From the NCBI RefSeq assembly GCF_025370935.1, contig NC_133476.1, positions 7,400,514-7,464,513 of the forward strand: a stretch of DNA of 64,000 bases. The letters are read 5' to 3'. Position 1 is the stretch's first letter, and every line of letters begins with the position of its first letter. The translations under genes were made by a program, and so were the position numbers. The notes under the pieces were generated by a model. It saw only the letters and a list, made by a program, of their open reading frames with translations, ran no database searches and had not been told where the DNA came from. This DNA is from Choristoneura fumiferana. Taxonomy: Eukaryota > Arthropoda > Insecta > Lepidoptera > Tortricidae. Shown piece by piece: positions 46,584 to 57,094 of this stretch.

Positions 46584-47345
46584 GATGCAGCTGCACTGAT
46601 GCTGACGCAGTTTACACTATTGTGTGTATTTAGTAGAAAACATTAGTTAAAAGCAGGAAGTCGGAATCGTGAGGGAAGCATTAAGCGTTGAATGAACTGG
46701 TTTCACGGGGGAGCACTGTATAAATAAACTTTAAATTAATAAACTTAAAACAAAATTGGTATCACTTAAATCACTCCACAATTCCACATAAAGTTTTTCT
46801 GTCATTTCGTAAAAAAAAAAAACAATTTCACGAAACGCACATCTTTTTCCCCGTAAAGAAATCTTGCAATACGAACGAGCACAACACGAGCGAGAGAAAC
46901 ACGAAGGGTGAAGGGGAAGAGGAAAGAGGCGGAGGAGTTGAAACGTCAAATCAATCGTTGAGCGTGTTCGTGTTACAAAAGAAAAAGCCGAAAATGCAGG
47001 AATATAAGACGACGCGCGACTTCGATTATTAACTGCAAAATAGTGCAAGTATTCTCTAAGTCTATATAATTGGTATATAATATTAATAATAATCGGAAAT
47101 ACACGGAACGTATGTAGGTACAACATATTATTGAACTTAAAAAACATCATCACGATTTATGTGAAATTGTGAAGCTCGAACATTCTTTGACGACGCCATT
47201 TTAATTAAAATGGTGGCAGTTTTGAAACATGTTTGAAACATTTTCACTGTTTTAAACAGAAGTAAAATTAATATCGCTAATTCTGTTTTCTGATTCCACT
47301 TCCAGTTATTGAGTATTTTTACGTTTTATTCGAATTGGAATCACC
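46584..47345. promoter_or_regulatory. Shared head-to-head upstream region
   Basis: Only 762 bp separate the start codon of the kinase (minus strand) from that of the CFAP65-like gene (plus strand). The stretch has no recognised repeat, unlike nearly all other non-coding DNA here, and includes a purine-rich patch at about 46895-46945. Both promoters and 5' UTRs must lie here unless there are upstream non-coding exons. No TATA box or other defined motif was found. Confidence 0.45.
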
Positions 47346-50300
47346 ATGCAAAACCTTTCAGAAGACGGCAGCATCACTGAAGAGAAAGTTGTAGATTTTG
47401 GATCTATTCCTGTAGACACCGTGGCCGAAAAATCAGTTTGGGTGCATAACCAATCGGTCGTAAGTAACTAATACATACCATTTTATTGACTCCTGTCGTT
47501 TATAGACTTCAGTTAAGTATTTACAAATTGCTTATGGTGAGTGATGTCGAGAAACCACAAGTTTCTTTAAAATCGTAATAGTATAAACTTGCAGAAATGC
47601 CAAACATACCGCGTGTCACTAATCTACGTATTAAATAACGTGGACCGCGTATTCAACGTATCCGTGACGTCAGCGCCAGTGAAACCGCGGGACTCCGTCG
47701 AAGTGCGAATCAGCTTCCGACCCAACATCGCCGGGCAGGCCTTCACCGACTACTATTTGGTAGACGACACGGCAGGCAATACTTATCGGGTCACTGTCTC
47801 TGGGAGGTGCTTTGGTAAGTTATTAATAATAATTAAATAAATAAACCGCCACGCCGCCTCTGCACTAGGGTGTATACCTACTATTGTTAGAACTAGAAAA
47901 AGGTCTTATGTTTTTGGCAAAAACATGAATATGGCCATAGACTACGGTTACCATACCATACATACCATACCATTAGGCTTACCGTAAGCGTTTGCCTTCG
48001 ATGTAGTATAATAAATATGTATTTTCTGGCATTTTAGAGTTAATTTTTCCGCTTATTGGGTACCTGTACCTAAGAATATGCTCCCTCTGCGGCGGACTGC
48101 CTGAATAATTCGAGCGAGTTTGAGTAGTTTTTCCTAGAGTGGATTCGCTCGGCCAATGCCTGTGGAAGTTTTCTTAAATTCTAGGAAGACCTTGTACCTA
48201 AACGGACCAGCTGAACAATAATAATTTTAATTATAGGGCCAGAAGTATCCTTGAGCAAAAGGAAGCTCAAATTTCGGATATGCAAGAATGTTGATGAAAA
48301 GAGGAAAGCAGTAATTAACATTGTTAACAAGTCGGCCGTGGAGACAACTTATCAATGGCTTTTGCCTTTGTCAGGTCAAGGATATTTTCAAGTAAGAATT
48401 TCCCAAGACAGTAGATCATTTATAGCAAGCCTAACAACACTGTTTCTATAATTTTTGCAACAGATTTTGGAATTGTGGACTTATTAGGGCCCATGAATCT
48501 ATTACAAGATGTAGTTTCACGGGTGCTCTCGGCATTTAAACAGTTGAATTGGTTTAGTTTTATAAAAGGTAAAAAAATTGAAATAAATACTTATCAATCA
48601 AAATAAATAGTAACTTGAATTACCTACTTGCACGCAAGTATCATTTAGGTACCTATTATTTTACACATAAGTAGGCCATACCTATCTATATTTTAGCTAA
48701 ATTGTGCGGACAGTTAAACTTAGTGCCAGGCTGCCAGGTCCCTGTACCTATCGCTGCCACCATTTTGCTCGCTAATCCTGCCAGCAAGCAACAGTACTTG
48801 CGTTGCTGTTTTAGCGTAAAATTCTTATACGGGCGGTGACATTACCATACCATCCCAGCCTATATACGTCCCACTGCTGGGCACAGACCTCCTCTCAGAA
48901 CAAGAGGGCATGGGCGATAGTTCCCACGCGGGCCCAGTGCGGATTGGGAACTTCACACGCACCATAGAATTGCTTCGTAGGTTTGTGCAGGTTTCCTCAC
49001 GATGTTTTTCCTTCACCGCAAAGCTCGTGGTAAATATCAAATGTAATTCCGCACATGAATTTCGAAAAACTCAGAGGTGCGAGCCGAGGTTTGAACCCAC
49101 GACCCTCTGCTTGAGAGGCGATAGGTCAAACCACTAGGCCACCACGGCTTCCCGGCGGTGACATTATTGGCACATAAAATGTTCTAAGTATCTCAGCCCT
49201 GTAGCTGTGCCTATAGTTAGGCAACGTTTCTACATATCCTCCTGGTGTTGCAAGTTTACACGGGTGGTGGTGCTTGTCAGTCTTGTCACTTAACTACTGC
49301 ACCCAAATTTTTTAAAACATTAAAAATATATAAATAAAACAAAACGGAGACGTCCTAATAAGTAGGTTACGTACATAATTTATTACATCTCAATATAAAT
49401 TTAATGGTTAATTTAAATTTAATGGTTAACTTTTTCAGGACCCACTTTTTCTTAACGTGCTAGCGACGGTACTGTTGCCCGGTAACCCCCTGTTCAACAT
49501 TACTGACCACGTTTTTGAAAAGAACTGGAAACTTAAAAATCGCTGCTCACATTTAATGGAGAATAGTTTAAACCGCCTGAGCTACATACCGTCAGCCTCA
49601 GTATATGAAAGATATCTAGACTTTGGCGAAGGAAGTGTTTTTGATGTCACCAGAAATATATCGCAGACTATATGCGTCACCAATCATGAGCAAGAAGAAG
49701 GCTATATACAATGGATTCCAGGTGAATACATTTTTAAACTGTTAACTGTGCTCCCGGTATCTCGGAAAATATTAATTACTTATGTATGTGTAACTTTTCA
49801 GATCCTGAAAATATATTTCTAGTTGATCCAATAGCTTCAGTAATTCCACCAAATGATTCAAGATTGTTTACTATCAGATTTAGGCAAGTAATTGAAGAAT
49901 ACCTACTTAATTTTTATAGGTACCTTCGTATTCTAATATTTTCTAATTTAGGCCTAAGTTGAATGAAGAGATATACGGCTATCTAATGTGCGGAGACTAT
50001 CAATTTAAGAGGTACGACGATGACAACACTGACCAAGTGAAAATAAAACATACTTGGTTTCGTATACCTTGTATCGGCAACACATGGTCTCCCTGCACCG
50101 AGTGGATCACAGAATGGGACTGTCCTACTGAAGTAATTACTTTTATAGTATTGCACCTTTTTTCCGTGGTGTGGATATAGGTACTTAGTTCCTATTTTAA
50201 ATTTAAGCCGCTAATAAAATTAAATATCAATGTTTAACTTGTAGGTGGTAATGCCACCAACTGTTCCTGCTAGGACCACTTTTGCCAACTTTATGTTATC

Positions 50301-53300
50301 AAACAAATTAGAAACTACGATGTATTTTAAATTTGAAGCTCCTGATGGGACGTAAGTTTCTGCTACACATGAACAATAATAAAATAATTCTTAGCTGCAT
50401 AGTACCGTTAATCACATAGTTGATTGATTTTATGAAAACAGCAATTTTGTTGTAATGCCTATGTGCGGGACCGTACAAGGCCGTGGATGGCAGATTATTA
50501 CGGTAGCTCTAGAGCCGAAAACTTTTGGAGACTATTTCGAAACCTGGAATTTGATGATAAACAAAGTTCACAAGGTAATGTATCGTTAAAATAATTATTT
50601 AAGATCTTCAAGAACTTTTATCAGTACAGGGAAATCTCTTCTAGGCTCACATCTGTTTTTCTGGTAATGCTGAAATTAGTCAAGTGGAGGTGATGTCTCA
50701 TGGGTACAACCCAGCGACTCATGCGGTCTACGAATTCCCACCTACCATCACTGGCTGCACTAACTATTGTACGGCGTACTTGCACAATCTAACTAGGATG
50801 GAGATACAGTTCGTATCATTTTAATATTATTGGCATGAACTGCTTTCAACAATTACATCAATAAATGTGTCACAATCTAATAAATAGGTAATTATCTTCA
50901 GCATCAGAATTTTAAACTCGGTCTCGTGGTTTGGAGCTGATAAAGGTGGTTCTATAGTTCTTCCACCAAGACAGATTGGCTGTTATCATTGGTGGTTCTT
51001 TCCCAAAGAACCCAATATAGTTTATGAGACGACCATGACGTGCTCATGCATTGTCCTTATTAATGGCAGGTATGGTACCGTTTTTTTTTTTACATTTTGA
51101 GTCTTTGTGAAGATTTATCAAAGTACGGCTATTGATATTACTATCTTCAAGTATGATCGAGTAGGTCTGTGCTCTTTACAGACCAGTTGGAGAGCCAACA
51201 GAATTGTTTATACAAGTCACTGGATTTTCTGAACTTCCTGATTTAAGAGTAAGACTAATGCTTAATTTTCATTATCACCGTCATCGATTTATTAGGAATA
51301 TACTGCTAGACTAAGCCTTACCCCAAACGCCATTTTATCCTGGTTTCGGGCTGTCGCATTCAGTTTCTGCCAGCTTTGGCAAATCGTCACTCTGCCTATT
51401 TGGATGGCGTCGTACTCTTCACTGAAGCGCTCGGTTACATCATCATCAACAGCCATTTTACCCCTTCGTCAGACCATTGCCATTACAGTAATCCTGTGCG
51501 CTATGTAGATGATTTTTTATAACATGATACAGACGATCGTTAACGATCTTTAGTCTGAATTAATTTAAAATTTATCTTTTCTAGGTCTTACCACGACTAA
51601 ATAACCTTCATGATATTGTGGTAAGAGAGAGCGCGTCACAATCTGTAACTCTTTACAACTATGGTTCTTGCTTCTTTACATCAAAGCTCTATCACGAAAT
51701 TAATGGACTTGAAGACGATTGGAGCGGAGATAGGTTTGAATTGGACTCTCCAGTTGTGCGTATCAATCTTTAAAAAATATGATGTGTTAGTAACAGATAG
51801 TAAATTGTAAATTTTGGTTTAAAATAGAACAGCCTTAAACCATCTAATCATTGCGAAGTGAAACTGACAGTCACACCAGACGGAGCAGGCCCGAGGCAGA
51901 TAGATGTCAAATACACTGTGCTGTTTCGTAATGAATTTGATGAGATTGAAGAAATCCAGCCAATCACAAAGACTATATGTAAGATCTGGTACGATGGAAT
52001 ATATCCCAGCATCAAGGTACAGTGACTTGCTTATATGATTTAATTATTATTATAATTTTAAGATTTAGTTTTTATATAGGTACTTACCTAAGTCTATTTT
52101 CAGATTATGCGAACTATTTCTGTAAAATGTCCAGTAATATTGAGCAATCATTGCGTTTGGAATATTACTAATGTAGACGAGTAAGTGGTGACTTCTAAAA
52201 AGTTAAATTATTCTTTTCTCGTTTTTAGGGTTCCGGAGCCAAAATGGCAAAAACGGAAACCTTTTAGTTTCGCCATGTCTGTCTGTCTGTCTGTCCGTCC
52301 CGCGGCTTTGCTCAGGGACTATCAATGCTAGAAAGCTGTAATTTTATAATGACACGAATATATATGTAAACTGCCGACAAAATAGTACAATAAAAAAAAA
52401 AATACAAAAAAAAATTTTTTTAGGGTACCTCCCATGGACGTAAAGTGGGGGTGTTTTTTTTTCTCATCCAACCCTATAGTATGGGGTATCATTGGATAGG
52501 TGTTTTAAAACCATTAGGGGTTTGCAGACGATTTTTCGATTCAGTGATTTGTTTAAGTGAATTATTCAACTGTTAAAGTGCAAATTTTTATTAAAATCGA
52601 GCGTCCCCCCCCCCTCTAAAATCTAAACTGGTGGGTGGAAAAAAAATTAAAAATTCAGTATAGTAGTAAGTATATCAAACTTACAAGGAAAACTATAACG
52701 GCTAAGTTTGCTTGAGAATTATTAGTAGTAGTAAATAGCAGCCTAAGGTATAAAATATACCTAAACTTTGAAGATTCCGTATAAAATACGAAATCCTTAG
52801 AGAAATATTACTTAATTTTTTCGTAATGGCTACGGAACCCTATTTAGGGCGTGTCCGACACGCTCTTGGCCGGTTTTTTCATTGATTGTTTTCTTTTCTA
52901 CATACCTATCTCTAACGGTTATTTCGCCATGCAGGTTTAATAAAGCTCTAATGGACTGCCGGCCGAATAAACCGTTGGACGTTCATCTATATGGTCCCGA
53001 TCTTTGCGTGCGCAACGGTCATGTAGAGCTAATATTCGTCATGGGCTGTGTTTATCGCGTGCCCGTCACTTGGAGTCTGCGCAGGGTGAAAATATGCGAT
53101 TGCGAAATGGTCGAGGTCAAAGTCGGAACATCATTGTACGAATGGAGGCATACATGCATACACAGACCTCTCATCGAACTATTCCCGGTCAATGGCATTG
53201 TTTCGGTAAGGTTTCTCCTTTTCTATCGACTGGCCAATTTAAGAGCGTTTATACCTGCTGAGCTGGCAACGTTGCATTTTTGTTAGTTTTTCTCGATTAT

Positions 53301-56300
53301 TCCATAAAAATTGAATGAAAATTAATAAATGTTGCCTGATAGAACACTTCTTAATATATAAGTTAATGTGTCTACTCCAATAATTATTCGTCATAGACTT
53401 TTATTTTCTTTAAAAACCGGTCTTAAACATTCTCGAATAATTATTGGAGTAGACACATTAACTTATATATAAAGAAGTATTCTATCAGAAAACATTTTTC
53501 ATTTTCATTCAATTTTTATGAAATAATCGAGAAAAACTAACAAAAATGCAACGTTGCCAGCTCAGTAGATATAAACGCTCTTAACGACCAATAAAATTAT
53601 CTTACTAATATTATAAACGCGAAAGTTTGTGTGGATGGATGTTTGTTTGGATGTATTTCGTTACTCTTTCACGCAAAAAACTACTGAACGGATTTGAATG
53701 AAATTTGACACACAGGTAATATATACCCTGGATTAAACATATAGGCTACTTTTTATCCCGATATGCCCACGGGATAGGGATAAAATCTCGAAATAATAAA
53801 TGTTGGGTTTAGAATCATGAAATTTGGTATGAAGGTAGCTGGACATCTAAAATAACATATAGGCTACTTTTTATCCCGATATTCCCACGGGATAGGGATA
53901 AAATCTCGAAATAACAACCAATGGGCTTTGAGTCATGAAATTTGGGATGTAGGTAGCTGGACATCTGGAAATAACACATAAGCTAATTTTTATCCCGATA
54001 TCCCCAATAGGGATAAAATCTTGAAATTTCAACAGCTTGGTTTAGAGTATTGAAATTTTGGATAGTTGTTCTTGACACAACCTCAATGAAGGCCACGACC
54101 TAATTTTGGGAATTCCCAGAGGAATTTTGTAAAATCCCGGAATCCTAGATCAAATAGTTTAGGCGTGCGAAGCCGCGGGTACTCTTAAGTACTCTATAAT
54201 TAATAAATTCCAGCCCGAAAATCCAGATCTTCTCCATCTACGCTTCAATTATTCTTACGAAGGTCTCAACACTTTATGTTACGGGTTAACGCTGCCAAAC
54301 CAAAGGTCGTTGTTCTTGTACATCCACATGTACGCACATCTTAATTCAAAAGGGATATTAACATCTTTAAGGCGGCATAAAGAGTCTTCGGATTACTTGG
54401 CAGTGTTGGATTGTGGCAAAGTGCCTATAAACAATTTGGATCCTGTTATACGAGTGAGTTTACAGATGTACCTATTTAATTTGTTTTATAACAACGAACG
54501 TAACAAGAAAACAGTAGGTATCAATAAAAAATATTCCAGATCGTCTGGCTCTACAATCCGACAGATGTGTTTACAACATGGCGTCTTTTACGAGGAAACA
54601 TGATAACTCCAGACGCAGTTATTAGATGCCTATTATATTTCGCCGAAGTCCCACCACTAGGCAAATTGGCGATACCATTTGCTTTCATGCCTACAGAAAT
54701 GATTGACTATGAGGTAAGAAATTAATGGCAAATATTTTAAAAAGACGGGGGGGGGGGCACGGACTATCTACACGTTTGATTTGTCAACTAACTTTCGATA
54801 ATTCCAGGTCATTTTCTTATGCTCTTTTGGATACGACACGGTAAAAATAATGGTAAGAGGGCAAGGTGGTTTACCAAACTGTGTAGAAACGAGACTTGAT
54901 GTGCCATTCTTTGTAGACAAAGTGATAAGATCAGCGTACAGGAGGGAAGTTGTAAGTAGCTAAACCATTTTAGATTGAATTAAGTAGGTACCTACTATGA
55001 ATAATGCTTGGAGTTGATATATATTTACAAGATTTTGTTAAAGGTATTTTTATCTGTGGAACACTATACTATCCCAATAATGCCCACCCACTCACTGTCT
55101 CGAGATGCGATAGCAATCTGTAACGACACCGATCATGTCATGCGATTTATATGGCTACCGTAAGTTCAAACGCAATTTATAAAATTATAGAAAGGTACTT
55201 AACATTTTTTAAACAAATTAATAATCTTGTTTCAGTGAAAGAATTGCTAACATTGTTAATGTAGTGATGACTCCATGCTGGGGAGTGATCCAGCCTAAAT
55301 GTTCGGAGTGGATCACTATGACTGTTTATACATTACAAGAGCCTGCAACTTTCACGTAAGGGCCTTATCACACTATCGATTTTCGGGCGAATTTATAGCG
55401 AAGGCGAGCGCACAGCGAGTTAGCTGCGTTTGCGTATAGCGCCGAAGACGCCCTATTATTATTGTTCGAGTCTACAATATGGCGTGTTTGGCGCTATACG
55501 CAGCTAACTCGCTGCGCGCTCGCAGCGACATCATTGCGCGCTCGCGGCGATATCGTTGCGCGCTCGCCTCGCTTTCCACTCGCCCGCAAATCGGTAGTGT
55601 GATAAGGCCCTAAGATTAAAATGTTATAGGCCTGAAAGTCTACCAAAATATTTACTTATGATTTTTTTTACTTTATTACAGCACAACAGTTGCATGTGAA
55701 CTATTGGATTTAACAGAGCGAAGGCGTTACCAACGAAATGAACTTCTCCGGCGAAACAAGATAGAAAAGTGTCACCAAGAATTTATAATAACTGAAGAAG
55801 GATTTTTCCACCCCGTAAGTTGAAATTTGAAAAGCTTGCGACTTGAAATTCTTTGTGATCTTATCACTAGATATTATTTACAGGGTATTAATGATTCACC
55901 CCCGTACGTAGAGGATATTAAGAAACCGCAACCATTTTACTTGTCACTGACCGTGTCTATATCGTCCAAAGGACAACGAGATGGATACCCCCGAATGCTT
56001 TTGAAACAGATGTGGGAACAGGTAACTCCAACTTTACTTAGTGCTAGTTAACCATAGTGATACGCTACATAAAAACTTCAATACTCTTTTAAGACACCCC
56101 CCTACGATTTGTTATCATCGGACCTACAAGATCACAGCGGCGGCGGGGATAAAAACTCTGCAGGCAATAACATGACAATGTCCGATATTATAAGAATTAT
56201 AGACGGAATACTGTGGTGAGAATTCATTACTATGTACTTAAATTGACATATTCGAACGATATCGACTTTATAAAGTAAATAAAACATTACTTGTTAATTT

Positions 56301-56644
56301 AGGGATGCTCTGCATAGCAAAATGTTTAAGTACCAAATTGAATACTACTCCAAAGAGGAAATACCAACATATTCACAACTGCTTAAAGTACTCGACATGG
56401 ACCCAAAGCCAAAATTGAGCAGGCGGTAAGTAGTGCAGGTTTTGAATCGTTGATATATCTTATATCGATGGCTTTATTCAGCTTCAACTTTATGTATTCC
56501 TTGTAAATCTCATACAGTTTTACAAGTGTTGTATTTTCCTTCAGAGTAACGTCCGGGATATGCGATGCTATCGTTAACAAAGCAGTCTTTCATGTTCATA
56601 ATCTCAACCCTAAACACGAAATATCTATCTTCGAAGCAGAGTAA
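47346..56644 (+). CDS. CFAP65: ASH/MSP-domain flagellar protein, CFAP65-like
   Basis: Probable axonemal protein needed for sperm flagella. Exons: 47346-47459, 47595-47814, 48237-48391, 49439-49721, 49802-49883, 49952-50132, 50245-50351, 50442-50574, 50645-50812, 50888-51069, 51182-51248, 51585-51755, 51828-52016, 52104-52180, 52935-53205, 54214-54453, 54540-54713, 54808-54951, 55044-55159, 55236-55355, 55682-55814, 55884-56021, 56094-56215, 56303-56425, 56545-56644; total 3810 nt, 1269 residues. Repeated beta-sandwich signatures of the ASH/MSP type: VDFGSIPVDTVAEKSVWVHN, then VEVRISFRPNIAGQ, later LFTIRFRPKLNEEIYGYL and FDFGEG-like LDFGEGSVFDVT. The C-terminal part (TERRRYQRNEL, ITEEGF, PQPFYLSLTV, then a short helical end) recalls CFAP65, from which the name is inferred. 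Vertebrate CFAP65 is longer. Poly(A) signal AATAAA at 56693-56698. The identity is less certain than the gene model. Confidence 0.7.
48845..49153 (-). mobile_element. Complete tRNA-derived SINE with 13-bp target duplications
   Basis: In reverse it opens with a tRNA-like head (GTGGCCTAGTGGTTTGACC as A box region, GGTCGTGGGTTCAAACC as B box), continues with the body shared with 950-1167 and ends GGACGTATATAGGCTGGGAT then GGTATGGTA. GGCGGTGACATTA is repeated exactly at 48832-48844 and 49154-49166. It lies in intron 3 of the CFAP65-like gene, antisense to it. Confidence 0.9.
49884..49951 (+). other. GC-AG intron in the CFAP65-like gene
   Basis: The exon before ends ATCAGATTTAG and the intron starts GCAAGTAATT; it ends CTAATTTAG. 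Only this junction gives an open frame across (IRFRPKLNEE); using the GT three bases further on introduces a stop. AG/GCAAGT is the standard strong GC-type donor. The intron is 68 bp. Confidence 0.8.
52222..52880 (-). mobile_element. GGCCAAGAG-family element, copy 4
   Basis: Full-length reverse copy: right end AAACCGGCCAAGAGCGTGTC, left end TTTTGGCTCCGGAACCCT. Most similar to 23921-24535. It fills most of the intron between exons 52104-52180 and 52935-53205; its right end is about 55 bp from the next exon. Confidence 0.75.
53239..53584. mobile_element. Near-perfect 346-bp palindromic MITE
   Basis: Left end TTAAGAGCGTTTATACC, right end its inverse GATATAAACGCTCTTAA. The arms continue for about 160 bp through GAGCTGGCAACGTTGCATTT, TTTGTTAGTTTTTCTCGATT and TAAGTTAATGTGTCTACTCC with only scattered differences, meeting at AATAATTATTCG. 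It starts 34 bp after the donor of the exon ending at 53205. Confidence 0.85.
53610..54182 (+). mobile_element. Helitron-like element with internal tandem units
   Basis: Begins CTTACTAATATTATAAACGC then GAAAGTTTGTGTG, contains three units of about 115 bp around TTTATCCCGATATTCCCACG and GGGATAAAATCTCGAAAT, and ends near GTGCGAAGCCGCGGGTACTC. Uninterrupted relative of 40863-42025. It ends about 30 bp before the exon starting at 54214. Confidence 0.65.
55360..55610. mobile_element. PIF/Harbinger-like MITE inserted in a splice donor
   Basis: Terminal repeats GGGCCTTATCACACTA and the inverse TAGTGTGATAAGGCCC, flanked on both sides by TAA (55357-55359 and 55611-55613). Inner arms also pair (CGCAGCTAACTCGCTG with its inverse). 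The left TAA is part of the GTAAG donor that ends the exon at 55355. Confidence 0.85.
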
Positions 56645-56906
56645 ACGTTAAAACTTTTACAATTTCATTGTTATTTTGTTGCTTATAATTATAATAAAGT
56701 TCGGTAACTTACAACATGCCTGATTTATTTATCAACATATATCTTATCTTACATACATAGTCAATATTATCACAATCATTCACAGTCAGATAGAAAAAAA
56801 AAAAACAGATAAGTAGGTACCTTAAGTATGATCATCTTTTCACACATGCTGAATGTCTGCCAGCTAGTTTTGGATTATAAATAATGTCAATTATATTCAA
56901 GATACA
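56645..56906. other. Convergent 3' region of CFAP65-like gene and SRBD1
   Basis: The two stop codons are 262 bp apart on opposite strands. A plus-strand AATAAA lies at 56693-56698, 49 bp after the CFAP65-like stop, and a minus-strand AATAAA (TTTATT at 56724-56729) about 178 bp after the SRBD1 stop. If both are used the transcripts would nearly meet or slightly overlap. Confidence 0.55.
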
Positions 56907-57094
56907 TTAGTCTAGAATTCGCTCAAGTCTAAGTTGTATCTTTTTCGGTTTTGTAGACGGTATAACAGTGACCGACACCCGATCGCCCAGTTTCGGAGTT
57001 TGATTGCCGCCTAAATTGCTCTTGTGTATCAAACCGTTCTCACCAACACCACAGTCGACGAAGCATCCAAATGGAACCACGTTGCGGACAACTC
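56907..57094 (-). CDS. SRBD1: SRBD1 S1-domain terminal exon
   Basis: Encodes GVVRNVVPFGCFVDCGVGEN followed by GLIHKSNL, the standard first strands of an S1/OB fold, and ends PKKIQLRLERILD before TAA. It is separated from the exon at 59200 by a 2.1 kb intron that holds the MITE at 57865-58313. Confidence 0.9.

Noticed and set aside
47589..51069. Acceptor at 50882-50905 of the CFAP65-like gene placed at CTTCAG or CATCAG
   Set aside because: Both give a stop in the frame set by the previous exon. The upstream acceptor AATAG (ending 50887) keeps the frame and was used.
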